A DNA stretch of 39,023 nt from Candidatus Gastranaerophilales bacterium (GTDB taxonomy: Bacteria; Cyanobacteriota; Vampirovibrionia; Gastranaerophilales; Gastranaerophilaceae): NCBI GenBank assembly GCA_905235155.1, contig CAJOKJ010000015.1, positions 1-39,023 on the forward strand, written 5' to 3'. How positions within the stretch are numbered: the stretch's first letter is position 1; each line of letters starts with the position of its first letter. A model generated the notes under the pieces. That model saw only the letters and a program-made list of their open reading frames with translations. It was not told the DNA's origin and made no database searches. Made by a program: the position numbers and the translations under genes. Positions 26,874 to 34,798 of the stretch are shown piece after piece.

Positions 26874-27113
26874 ATGAAAAACATTAAAATTGGTCAATTA
26901 ACAGAAAAAATATGCCTTAAAATAAAACTTGAAAGAATGAAAAGAAATCTCTCTCAAGAACAATTAGCAGAAATGGCTGATTTAAGCAGAAATTCTATTG
27001 GAAAAATAGAGCGGGCAGAAGTTTCGCCTACAATAGAAAGTCTTGAAAAAATCGCTAATGCCTTTAACATGGATTTTGCTCAATTAATTGATATTTCAAA
27101 AGTAGAATTATAA
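26874..27113 (+). CDS. XRE-family transcriptional regulator, small
   Basis: The 79-residue protein is almost entirely one Cro/CI HTH: KIKLERMKRNLSQEQLAEMA, DLSRNSIGKIERAEVSPTIE and SLEKIANAFNMDFAQLIDIS. It is a DNA-binding module without a sensor domain, typical of accessory-gene switches and antitoxin-like regulators. No ribosome site is visible. It diverges from the 68-residue gene. The interval to 27200 holds only a small GGGG/CCCC hairpin near 27156. Confidence 0.85.
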   Translation: MKNIKIGQLTEKICLKIKLERMKRNLSQEQLAEMADLSRNSIGKIERAEVSPTIESLEKIANAFNMDFAQLIDISKVEL

Positions 27114-27200
27114 ATAGGATACTAAGTCAAGCCTAAAGTAACCGGCATTTGCTTGGGGCTTGCCCCTATGCTTATATTATTTACTATCCTTGAATATTTA

Positions 27201-27593
27201 TCAACCCTCAACAACAGAAATACTTGTAATACCTGAGTTTCTTGCGTTATCCATTAATTTTACGACTGCACCGTGAGTTGAATCAGGTTGTGATTGAATT
27301 AAAAGACCGTCAGGTTTTTCAACAGATTCTTTTTTTAAAACTTCAGGTAATTCTTCTAATGATATTTCTTTATCATCAATAAAATATTTATCGTCATTTG
27401 TAACAAGAACATTCAATAATTTAGTATCTTTTTTAAGATTTTCTTGTTTAACAATTTCCGGAACTGTCAAATTAAGCCCTTGATTATCTAATAACGGTGC
27501 AATAACCATCATGATAATCAAAAGTACCAAGAAAATATCCGTCAACGGTGTAATATTTATTTCGTTAAAAGTATCTCGTTTATTGCCTGCCAT
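27201..27593 (-). CDS. exbD: ExbD/TolR-family biopolymer transport protein (second copy in operon)
   Basis: The 130-residue protein has the ExbD pattern: INITPLTDIFLVLLIIMMVIAP, a single TM helix with the protonatable Asp in PLTDIF, then a periplasmic domain ending NSGITSISVVEG. With ExbB it forms the proton-driven stator that energises a TonB-type protein. It starts 2 bases after its paralogue. A 60-bp stretch coding the TM region is identical in DNA to the paralogue's while the rest has diverged. Confidence 0.93.
   Translation of the reverse strand: MAGNKRDTFNEINITPLTDIFLVLLIIMMVIAPLLDNQGLNLTVPEIVKQENLKKDTKLLNVLVTNDDKYFIDDKEISLEELPEVLKKESVEKPDGLLIQSQPDSTHGAVVKLMDNARNSGITSISVVEG
27504..27563. 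repeat. 60-bp exact repeat within exbD genes, copy 1
   Basis: This stretch is identical, including synonymous positions, to 28043-28102. It encodes the conserved INITPLTDIFLVLLIIMMV region. Confidence 0.9.
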
Positions 27594-27595
27594 AA

Positions 27596-28144
27596 TTATT
27601 CATTCCATTCTTCATCTTGCGGAATATTTAATTTTTCTTTAACTTTAGGTCTGCTTGGAAAAGCTTGTTCCGCTTCAAACATATTTTCCTTCTTTAAATT
27701 TTCATCATTTGATTTTAATTCGTTTTGTTCCTTTTTGCTTAAAGGTTCACCTGCAACAATTAATTTTTCATAACCTGCTGCTTGTGCTGCATCCATAATT
27801 TTTAAAACAACAGCATTTTTTGCATTTTCATCTGCTTTTACAACAACTTCTTTCTTTTCTAAAGAACCTTTTATAGCTTCTAATTCAGAAGTAAGTGCAT
27901 CAGCATTAATTTGTTTACCGTTAATGTATAGCAGTCCTTCTTTAGTAACAGAAACAGTACAATTTTTCTGTTCAATAGAAATACCGCTGTTAATTTCCGG
28001 AATACTAATATCATTGTCCATAGATTGAAATGTTGGTGCAACAACCATCATGATAATCAAAAGTACCAAGAAAATATCCGTCAACGGTGTAATATTTATT
28101 TCTGTAAAAAGAGCTTCTTTGCCCTTATTAGTTTGCATTGCCAT
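27596..28144 (-). CDS. exbD: ExbD/TolR-family biopolymer transport protein with C-terminal extension (first copy)
   Basis: The 182-residue protein shares the TM core (INITPLTDIFLVLLIIMMVVAP) and periplasmic fold (AQAAGYEKLIVAGEPL) with the next gene. It adds about 45 charged residues (SKKEQNELKSNDENLKKEN...VKEKLNIPQDEEWNE) absent from ordinary ExbD. Two different ExbD subunits in one operon imply a heteromeric stator or two alternative complexes. It starts 14 bases after the exbB stop. Confidence 0.92.
   Translation of the reverse strand: MAMQTNKGKEALFTEINITPLTDIFLVLLIIMMVVAPTFQSMDNDISIPEINSGISIEQKNCTVSVTKEGLLYINGKQINADALTSELEAIKGSLEKKEVVVKADENAKNAVVLKIMDAAQAAGYEKLIVAGEPLSKKEQNELKSNDENLKKENMFEAEQAFPSRPKVKEKLNIPQDEEWNE
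28043..28102. repeat. 60-bp exact repeat within exbD genes, copy 2
   Basis: This is identical to 27504-27563. Divergence of the flanks on both sides suggests gene conversion or strong constraint at the TM segment. Confidence 0.9.
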
Positions 28145-28158
28145 TGTTATTTAATCCC

Positions 28159-28806
28159 TTATAAAGCGATATTTGCAGATGATTTAGATTGAACGTCATC
28201 GTTAGAATCAACAAAACTTAAGAATAATAATTTAATCAAGTTGAAATCGTCTTCGTAATGTTTAACAACAGATTGGAAATAGTTGTAGAAAATTACTGCA
28301 ACAATAGCAACACCAAGACCGAAAGCGGTAGCAATCAATGCAGAACCGATACCCATTGCAACTGCTGCTGATTGGTTACCTTGAGTTGCTAAATCTTGGA
28401 AAGTATATAAGATTCTTACAACAGTACCAAATAAACCTAAGAATGGGCAAACACCACCGATAGTACCAAGAACTGTTAAATGATTTTCTAATTTTCTTGT
28501 TGCTAATGTTGAAGCAATATCAAAAGAACGTGAGAAGCCTGAACGTTGTTCGGTAAAAATTCTAACAGCTTCTTCTGTAACTTCGCCAATTACACCACCA
28601 AGTTGAATAGATAAATTTTGAGCACCTGATAAATTTTCTTTAGCAAGTTCTTTTTGTAATTTTGGAATAAATTGAACAACATCTCTTTTGTTTTGTTTGT
28701 AAAAAGAAATTCTGTTAATTGCAACCGTTACAACCAAAATTGAGCAAATCAAAATAGGTGTCAATACGGGCCAATCTAATTGAATTGAATGAATAAGTAA
28801 TTCCAT
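28159..28806 (-). CDS. exbB: ExbB/TolQ/MotA-family proton channel protein
   Basis: The 215-residue protein has an N-terminal TM helix (TPILICSILVVTVAI), a cytoplasmic loop and a C-terminal pair of TM helices around the family's core: HLTVLGTIGGVCPFLGLFGTVVRILYTF and SAVAMGIGSALIATAFGLGVAIVAVIFY. It forms the pentamer through which protons drive ExbD. It lies between the TonB-like gene and the two exbD genes. Confidence 0.94.
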   Translation of the reverse strand: MELLIHSIQLDWPVLTPILICSILVVTVAINRISFYKQNKRDVVQFIPKLQKELAKENLSGAQNLSIQLGGVIGEVTEEAVRIFTEQRSGFSRSFDIASTLATRKLENHLTVLGTIGGVCPFLGLFGTVVRILYTFQDLATQGNQSAAVAMGIGSALIATAFGLGVAIVAVIFYNYFQSVVKHYEDDFNLIKLLFLSFVDSNDDVQSKSSANIAL

Positions 28807-28845
28807 GTTTTTATCCTTTATATAATGTGTACTAACTGTTTTTTA

Positions 28846-30009
28846 TTATCTGTAACTACCGCCAAATACGTTGTAATCAAAAGTAAATTGAATATCTACA
28901 CTTGAACCTGAGAAGTTTGCAGGTAGCGGTTTAAATGGTGCGGTAAGCTTAACCGCATTTATTGCTGCATTATCAGCCGCAGGCAGTCCTGACGATTTAT
29001 GAACTGTGCATGACAATAATCTTCCGTCTTTTGCAATTTTAAACATCAAAACTACACGTTTACTTTCGTTTCCTTTAGGAGGATCCCAGTTCATTTTAAT
29101 TCTGCGTTGTAAATCCCTCATATACGGGCCAAAATCAGGTGCGGCAATCGTATCAATACCCGGTCTTCCGTTTGGATTACCAGGTCCTGGATTACCGTAA
29201 TTACCGGTACCGCCTCTGCTTGCAGAAGCACCTTTTGAACCTGCACTTGAACCTGAAGCACTGCTTGAAGGTTTATAAGTTGGTGCGAGTGACGGGGTAG
29301 GTGCATAATTACCGCCTGCCGATTTATTTGAAGAACCTGTTGAACTTACCGGTCCTGTTGATAAACTTCCCTTGCTTGCACTTGGAGGCACAGGGACATT
29401 AAAGTTTGTTTTTGGTGTTGTTGTAACCTTTGGTGCAGCAACAGGTTTTGCTGTCGGTTTTACACTCGGAGGAGTAGGTTTTGGAGCGACATTTGTTTTC
29501 GCAGGCTGCGGTGAAGCCTTTTTAACAGGTTGTGGTGTTGCTTTTGGCTTTGGTGCTGTCTGCTGAGGTTTTGTAACCTGTTTTGCAGGTGTTTTTTTCG
29601 CAGCAGGTGCTGCTTGTTTTGGTTTCTGAGTTTTTGCAGGTTTTGGTGAAGGCATTGACACTTTTCTTGTAGGATCGTGTTTTCCGCCTGCACGTGAATT
29701 TATATCTGCTCTATATGGTGTTTTTTTATTTATAGGTGGTGCTTGTTTTTCAACCAATACAAATTCTATATCATTCATTTTAGGTTTTGGTTTATTAAAC
29801 ATAAACAAGTCAATACCTAAAAGCATTAAAGCAAAAGCAATAAGCCATATTACACAAACAACGGCAGGATGTAATAATGTTGATAATACAAACGCTTTTT
29901 TAAACGAAATATAATCTTTATTATCACGAATAACCGCAGGTGTAGTATATGCACCATTATTCTGTTCTTCTTCTTCAATTAAATTACTATATTTTCCAAG
30001 AATTGACAT
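28846..30009 (-). CDS. TonB/TolA-family energy transducer
   Basis: The 387-residue protein has a cytoplasmic start, one TM helix (about 45-70, VVCVIWLIAFALMLLGIDLF), a long periplasmic Pro/Lys/Ala-rich rod (about 105-205), a Gly/Ser-rich linker and a C-terminal TonB-type domain (DFGPYMRDLQRRIKMNWDPP, VVLMFKIAKDGRLLSCTVHKSSG, AAINAVKLTAPFKPLP). The LQRRIKxNW start is common to the TolA/TonB C-terminal group, so either name could fit. It heads the operon tonB-exbB-exbD-exbD. No TonB-dependent receptor or TolB/Pal gene is in the window. Confidence 0.9.
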   Translation of the reverse strand: MSILGKYSNLIEEEEQNNGAYTTPAVIRDNKDYISFKKAFVLSTLLHPAVVCVIWLIAFALMLLGIDLFMFNKPKPKMNDIEFVLVEKQAPPINKKTPYRADINSRAGGKHDPTRKVSMPSPKPAKTQKPKQAAPAAKKTPAKQVTKPQQTAPKPKATPQPVKKASPQPAKTNVAPKPTPPSVKPTAKPVAAPKVTTTPKTNFNVPVPPSASKGSLSTGPVSSTGSSNKSAGGNYAPTPSLAPTYKPSSSASGSSAGSKGASASRGGTGNYGNPGPGNPNGRPGIDTIAAPDFGPYMRDLQRRIKMNWDPPKGNESKRVVLMFKIAKDGRLLSCTVHKSSGLPAADNAAINAVKLTAPFKPLPANFSGSSVDIQFTFDYNVFGGSYR

Positions 30010-30080
30010 TTATTATCCCTATTTTTGTTTTACTTTATATTTTTATAATTAAATATAAAATAAGATTATTCCCCTAGTAT

Positions 30081-30794
30081 CTATTCCTCATAACTATAAT
30101 GAGAAGGTTGAACTGTAACAGGTTGAGTTAAAATCATATCAACAGTTGAATTTGCAGGTATTTTAACATTAGTACCTTTTGTAGCACCGCCTTTAACAAG
30201 ACCGCCACCTGCACCAACAGCAGTACCCAGTGCTGCACCTTGACCAACGCTGCCGCCTGCCAATGCTCCGAATACAACACCTGATAACGCACCGATTGCC
30301 GCACCGGCAGCAGCATCTTTTGTATATACTTTTACAGCATCAATCTTTGTACCGCCAACAAGTAAACCGCTTCCGTCATTTGTTCTGATTACACCATTAA
30401 TTGGTATTTGGACACCTTGAGGTGTTGTAATTTGAGTAAAGGTAATCTTCAATTTACCGTTAATATTACCCCAAGTTGCTTTTTTACAAGTAGTAACCGT
30501 ACCTGTTACAGTACTTCCGGCAGGTGCTATTAATCTATTGTCATAATAAAAATCAGAACCTAAAGGCATTTGTATCATTTGACCTTGAATTAATATATCA
30601 GATGATAATTCTTGAGTTGTTACAACAGGGACAATAACACCGGCAGGAACGCTTACCAAATAACCTCTTAAAGGCTGATTTGATGTATATTGTTGCTGTT
30701 GATTTGTTGATTCAAAAGAATAATTTGAAGCAGCAAACGAAACATTTGTTACCAAAAACGTTGATACTAATGCTAAACTTAATTGTTTTTTCAT
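30081..30794 (-). CDS. Secreted protein with GTxVxG-type beta domain and glycine-zipper segment
   Basis: The 237-residue protein has a signal peptide (to about SFAA, residue 22). The mature part has PAGVIVPVVTTQELSSDI, APAGSTVTGTVTTC, TTPQGVQIPINGVI, then a Gly/Ala-rich hydrophobic stretch (AAAGAAIGALSGVVFGALAG and more) like a glycine zipper, then VKIPANSTVDMILTQPVTV. This order recalls the periplasmic C-terminal domain of VirB10/TrbI (PxGTxL..., PKG...G, PDG..., membrane segment), but the similarity is only by eye. It lies 71 bases upstream of the TonB-like gene. Confidence 0.65.
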   Translation of the reverse strand: MKKQLSLALVSTFLVTNVSFAASNYSFESTNQQQQYTSNQPLRGYLVSVPAGVIVPVVTTQELSSDILIQGQMIQMPLGSDFYYDNRLIAPAGSTVTGTVTTCKKATWGNINGKLKITFTQITTPQGVQIPINGVIRTNDGSGLLVGGTKIDAVKVYTKDAAAGAAIGALSGVVFGALAGGSVGQGAALGTAVGAGGGLVKGGATKGTNVKIPANSTVDMILTQPVTVQPSHYSYEE

Positions 30795-30852
30795 TTTAAA
30801 TTCCTCACAAAATATTACAATAATAATATTGTATTTTTTTTGTGAAATCTTG

Positions 30853-31446
30853 TCAATTTGTTAAGGTATGTGTAATCCATGCAGGACTTGTAAGTACAAT
30901 TATCAGGTCTGCACCTGCCGCAACGGTGAGATGTTCGCCCATTTTACGTTCTGTACCGGGTACATATCTTATTGTACCCATACCTAATCCTTGTTGAAAA
31001 TGCGGCTGTTTATGCCATACAAGCGGTTCTGTAATTCCTCCGCCTATTAAATTTTTATTATTTGTATAAATATATCCTTTCATTGGAATTTCAAATCCGT
31101 CAGGCAGTTGCATTTTTGTAATTTTAACTACCATAGACGCATTTGTTCCAACAACAGGCTCATTCATTTTTTCAATAAATCCATAAAAAATAGTACCTTT
31201 TGGAATAAGTTTCATGTCCTGCATAAAAGTATCATTTGTTGCAGCAAAAGATACTTTTGTTGTTTCATCACAATATTTTGTAGAAAATTCTCTTAAATTA
31301 ATTACCTGAATAAAAGTTCCAGTAGGCAGTTCAACACCGTCATAACCCCGTAAAACAATGTTTTTTTCATCATCAACTGCTATGGCATTTGTGCATAAAC
31401 CCATAGTAAAAATTATAAAAACAGATATTAAAATAATTTTTTTCAT
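30853..31446 (-). CDS. Secreted protein related to the 30081 gene
   Basis: The 197-residue protein has a signal peptide (to about AIAV). The mature region shows VELPTGTFIQVINLREFSTKY, IPKGTIFYGFIEKMNE, MQLPDGFEIPMKGYIYTNN and LTVAAGADLIIVLTSPAWI. These are the same four landmarks in the same order as the neighbour at 30081, but with no glycine zipper. The two genes are 58 bases apart and likely co-transcribed. Function unknown; an envelope complex component is plausible. Confidence 0.65.
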   Translation of the reverse strand: MKKIILISVFIIFTMGLCTNAIAVDDEKNIVLRGYDGVELPTGTFIQVINLREFSTKYCDETTKVSFAATNDTFMQDMKLIPKGTIFYGFIEKMNEPVVGTNASMVVKITKMQLPDGFEIPMKGYIYTNNKNLIGGGITEPLVWHKQPHFQQGLGMGTIRYVPGTERKMGEHLTVAAGADLIIVLTSPAWITHTLTN

Positions 31447-31517
31447 ATCCTAAGTATAATGATGTTTTAACAAATTTCAAATCGTTAAATTATATGATTT
31501 TTATTAAACGTTAAAAT

Positions 31518-31952
31518 TTAATGTTTTGATTTATAACTACCAGTCTTACGTCCATATTTATCGTATTCAACAATTTTTCCCGAGGAATTTGTTTTATAAG
31601 AACCTGTTTTGTGTCCATATTTATCATAGGTTGTTGTAACTCCGTTGGAATTTGTTTTATAAGTTCCTACTTTTGAGCCATATTTATCATACTTGGTTGT
31701 TGTTTGACCATTTGACTTATAACTGCCTGTTTTATGTCCATATTTATCGTATTCAATAGTTCTTCCTGATGAATTAGTTTTATAAGAACTTGTTTTATGT
31801 CCACGATTATCATAATGTGTCGTTGTGTTTCCACTTGTTCTGTATGAACCTGTCTTATGTCCATATTTATCATAGTGAGTTGTTGTTGCACATAATCCTG
31901 ACAGTGGCATAAACATAATAATTAAAACTAACAAAATTTTTAAATTTTTCAT
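31518..31952 (-). CDS. Secreted YDKYGHKTGSY-repeat protein
   Basis: A signal peptide (MKNLKILLVLIIMFMPLSGLCA) is followed by six tandem units of 16-21 residues built on YDKYGHKTGSYKTNSSG. The whole 144-residue mature chain is repeat. The unit resembles YD-type and other Tyr/Gly repeats that form beta solenoids or bind carbohydrate. It is basic (K, H, R) and rich in Y, S, T and G. Near-identical units imply recent expansion and likely copy-number variation. It ends 12 bases before the LprI-like gene begins downstream on the map and shares its strand. Confidence 0.8.
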   Translation of the reverse strand: MKNLKILLVLIIMFMPLSGLCATTTHYDKYGHKTGSYRTSGNTTTHYDNRGHKTSSYKTNSSGRTIEYDKYGHKTGSYKSNGQTTTKYDKYGSKVGTYKTNSNGVTTTYDKYGHKTGSYKTNSSGKIVEYDKYGRKTGSYKSKH

Positions 31953-31964
31953 TTTTAATCTCCT

Positions 31965-32645
31965 TTAATCTAAATAAGGTATCAATAATAAAGTCCTAAA
32001 TTTTCTCATATTTGCAAGCATATTAGCATAAGTCATTCCGCCCATAGAGCCCCTATCTTCTGAATAATAAACTTTTTCATAATCTTTTATATCTTTAAGC
32101 CATTTTATTTCACTTTGTTTTAATTTTTCGAAATCAATTGCAGGAATAGTTTTTCTTATATCTTGATACAATTCATTTAAAACTGCATCTACTGCTTCAT
32201 TGTAAGCACCTGCATTCATATTCATTTCATATTGAGTTTCACCATTATTATTTTTATATTTTTCATCAACTTCACGTAATTGGGTCAAGTATTTATTATT
32301 ATAATTAATTTTGTCTTCCATAACAACAAATAAAGCATTTAATTCTGCCAAATCATTGTAGTAATAATCATCAAATTCAGCTACTTGTAATAAAATATCA
32401 TGCCTTTTTATTATTTCCCAATACTTTGCTTGATAGAATTCCATATTCTCATAAATATATTCATAAGATTTTTTAACTTGTTTTAAATCCTCAGTTATAC
32501 TATTGTTCTTAGAAAGCAGAGTCCCAACAAACAAAAGTGAACAAAATGTTATAATGACTACAAAAATTAAAGTTTTCCACCTAAAGAAAACCTCTTTATT
32601 TAATTTTAAATTATAAAAAAAATATAATATTTTATCTTTTAACAT
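31965..32645 (-). CDS. Membrane-anchored LprI-like (DUF1311) protein
   Basis: The 226-residue protein has an N-terminal cytoplasmic tail, one TM helix (about 25-44, TLIFVVIITFCSLLFVGTLL) and a helical extracytoplasmic domain. Residues about 140-222 match the LprI/DUF1311 pattern of long helices: AYNEAVDAVLNELYQDIRKT, LKQSEIKWLKDIKDYEK and GGMTYANMLANMRKFRTLLL. LprI family members inhibit lysozyme in mycobacteria, but the domain is broad and this one lacks the usual cysteine pair. It belongs to a run of secreted genes on this strand. Confidence 0.6.
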   Translation of the reverse strand: MLKDKILYFFYNLKLNKEVFFRWKTLIFVVIITFCSLLFVGTLLSKNNSITEDLKQVKKSYEYIYENMEFYQAKYWEIIKRHDILLQVAEFDDYYYNDLAELNALFVVMEDKINYNNKYLTQLREVDEKYKNNNGETQYEMNMNAGAYNEAVDAVLNELYQDIRKTIPAIDFEKLKQSEIKWLKDIKDYEKVYYSEDRGSMGGMTYANMLANMRKFRTLLLIPYLD

Positions 32646-32696
32646 AAATTACACCTTTCTTTACACAATAAAATTTGATTTATTAGGTTTTACTTA

Positions 32697-33506
32697 TTAA
32701 AATTTATTTTGTAGAGCATAATCTTGACGTTGCCTATACAATTTTAATCTTCTGTTAAATGTTTCATCAAAAATACTTTCACCATATTCCCTTTTTAATC
32801 TTAACAATTCACTTTCTTGTTTAGTCGTTAATCCGTAATTTCGATTAACATACAATCCATCTCCTTCGTATAATGCACTATTTAAATCTTCAAGTATCCT
32901 TATGTCTTTTTGTGCTCCTTTTATATCTTTGAGTATTAATGGTCTATTTAATTCTTTTACTTTTTGAATTTTTGCTTTAATTAATATGTTGTCTTTGTAT
33001 TCGTACTCATTACCTGTTATATGTTGAATTCTATACTGCTCTAATTGGGGATTAGAAAGTGTTATGGGATTTATATTTTTAGGAATCCAAAAACCACTTT
33101 TATCATCAGAATCATGATACCCTTTATATTCATATTTTGTACCTGCTTTTGAATCATCTATAAGAATACCTGACAAGTACTTTTGTTCACAATACATTTT
33201 TATTTTTGAAGCACTATAAGTATTATTAACACTATTTGTTATGTTTTTATAATTCATATAATCCCTAACTAAATTATAACAATCTGTTTGTGAAGTTTTA
33301 GCATTGGGATATTTTTTTGATAAATCACTTGCAAATGCACTTCTTATTAATAAAGTATAACTTGCACTGTCTACAAAGGCTCTAAAAATTGCATTCTCAT
33401 AACTATCTTCATAATAAGCCTGTGCGTTCAAACTTAATAAAAGCAAAACTAAAATACAAATTACAATATGAATATTAAATTTAACGATATACTTATTCAT
33501 TTTCAA
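32697..33506 (-). CDS. Hypothetical secreted protein, 269 residues
   Basis: A signal peptide (to about LNAQA, residue 30) precedes a charged, tyrosine-rich mature protein with an N-terminal helical part containing two cysteines (SQTDCYNLVRDYMNY, SKIKMYCEQKYLSG). A YEYKGYHDSDDKSGFWIPKN stretch and a C-terminal helical region (LTTKQESELLRLKREYGESI) follow. I recognise no family. Three landmarks repeat loosely (TKYEYKG and NEYEYKD), suggesting a small internal duplication. It sits 9 bases after the zinc-ribbon gene upstream on the same strand. Confidence 0.5.
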   Translation of the reverse strand: MKMNKYIVKFNIHIVICILVLLLLSLNAQAYYEDSYENAIFRAFVDSASYTLLIRSAFASDLSKKYPNAKTSQTDCYNLVRDYMNYKNITNSVNNTYSASKIKMYCEQKYLSGILIDDSKAGTKYEYKGYHDSDDKSGFWIPKNINPITLSNPQLEQYRIQHITGNEYEYKDNILIKAKIQKVKELNRPLILKDIKGAQKDIRILEDLNSALYEGDGLYVNRNYGLTTKQESELLRLKREYGESIFDETFNRRLKLYRQRQDYALQNKF

Positions 33507-33515
33507 TACTCTCTT

Positions 33516-34226
33516 TTACCACCAACTTGAAACTTCTTTAACTTGAAATCTATACACAGAATCAGTATCTATTAAAGCTTTAAATTTCCAAGTTTGATAA
33601 GGCTCAAGTTCTTCAATAGTATCCGATATTTTACCAACTATATTTCCGTCATAATCATATAAATCAATGTCTATTGATACCATTGTTTTTTTCTTATCAG
33701 TATTATTTCTTATAACCCCACATACCGCTTTGAAATAATTTTCATAACAGATATAAGTGTCTAAAACTTCAAATTTTTCTTGTTTTGCTTGAACTGCTCT
33801 TTCCTGTTTTTTTTGTTCTTCTTCAATGTTTTGTTGTTTTTGTATTTCTCTTTCTTCTTTTTCTCGTTGCTTTTGAATTTCTTTAAGTTGTTTTTTTGTT
33901 TCTTTTTCAAAATTTTTAAGTTCTTTTTGTCTCTGTTCTTGTTGGACTAATTGTGAAGAATTATCAACACTACTTTCATCATCTGGTAGCATTGCACCAA
34001 TAATACCAAGAATAAGTAGTAGCCATATAAATGCACAAAACACATAAACAATAACAAAAAAAATTTTCTTCAATATTAACAATACATTGTCACCAACATA
34101 TATATTGTTACTATTATTTTCAGATTTTTCTTCATCTTCAAAGAATTTACCACAATGTTTACACTTTATTGCAATAGCTTTAACTTCACCACCGCAATAT
34201 GGACATTTTTTTGTATCATTATTCAT
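33516..34226 (-). CDS. Zinc-ribbon, single-TM, coiled-coil protein with FxLYD-like C-terminal domain
   Basis: The 236-residue protein starts with a zinc ribbon (CPYCGGEVKAIAIKCKHCG, residues about 8-26). A TM helix (about 51-81), a long charged coiled coil (about 90-150, rich in KQREKEEREIQKQ-type sequence) and a C-terminal beta domain follow. That domain (VCGVIRNNTDKKKTMVSIDI, DLYDYDGNIVGK, ELEPYQTWKFKA) resembles FxLYD. The cytoplasmic ribbon and outer beta domain joined by a rod suggest signalling or structural coupling across the membrane. Its ribbon closely matches that of the gene upstream. Confidence 0.65.
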   Translation of the reverse strand: MNNDTKKCPYCGGEVKAIAIKCKHCGKFFEDEEKSENNSNNIYVGDNVLLILKKIFFVIVYVFCAFIWLLLILGIIGAMLPDDESSVDNSSQLVQQEQRQKELKNFEKETKKQLKEIQKQREKEEREIQKQQNIEEEQKKQERAVQAKQEKFEVLDTYICYENYFKAVCGVIRNNTDKKKTMVSIDIDLYDYDGNIVGKISDTIEELEPYQTWKFKALIDTDSVYRFQVKEVSSWW

Positions 34227-34246
34227 AAATATTTCCTCTTTTAATT

Positions 34247-34783
34247 TTATGACAATGTTATTCCCAAATTATAAAGCAGACCTAATATTCCAAGAATACT
34301 ACACCAAATTGCCCAATTCTTTTGAACTCTATTAAAATGAGCAATATTATCCCATTTCTTATTTTTCCATGCCAATTCATTACCTTTAATACCAATATAT
34401 ATAGTGGTAAGCATGCAAACAATACTATCTGCTAAGATATTACCACCTGTTATTATAAATACCAAAATAAAAACAGGAATATACCATAGAGTAATTTTCA
34501 CATTATTACATATTCCCCAAATCCAGCTACCCCAGAAAGCACCCCAGTTAAATTTTTTTAATTCCTCTGGAAATTCTGTTATAGAGTCATTTATGTTTTG
34601 ATGTGTATTCCCATCTAAAAATTCTCCGCAATGCTTACACTTTTTTGCTTTAATATTTATTTCTTCTCCACAAAACGGACACTTTTTTAAAAATTTTTCA
34701 CCACAAACGTCACATTTATCAGAATTTGCATTTGTTTCTTCATTACAAAACGGACATATTTTTGTTTTTACTTCTTCACTCAT
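34247..34783 (-). CDS. Double zinc-ribbon membrane protein
   Basis: The 178-residue protein has two tandem zinc ribbons (CPFCNEETNANSDKCDVCG and CPFCGEEINIKAKKCKHCG, residues about 10-53), then a membrane module: NWGAFWGSWIWGICNNVKIT, helices, GIKGNELAWKNKKWDNIAHFNRVQKNWA and a final TM. The W/N/F-rich module occurs in DUF2628-like small membrane proteins. It is 20 bases upstream of the other zinc-ribbon gene. Role unknown; fused ribbons usually bind nucleic acid or proteins. Confidence 0.65.
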   Translation of the reverse strand: MSEEVKTKICPFCNEETNANSDKCDVCGEKFLKKCPFCGEEINIKAKKCKHCGEFLDGNTHQNINDSITEFPEELKKFNWGAFWGSWIWGICNNVKITLWYIPVFILVFIITGGNILADSIVCMLTTIYIGIKGNELAWKNKKWDNIAHFNRVQKNWAIWCSILGILGLLYNLGITLS

Positions 34784-34798
34784 CTTTATTTCCCTTAT

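Noticed and set aside
29372-29566. Glycine-rich plus-strand open frame inside the TonB-like gene
   Set aside because: It is the reverse complement of the Pro/Ala/Lys-rich rod, a typical shadow frame.
31518-31952. Regular DNA repeats resembling a CRISPR array
   Set aside because: The repeats are in frame, encode a continuous protein with a signal peptide, and have no unique spacers or cas genes nearby.
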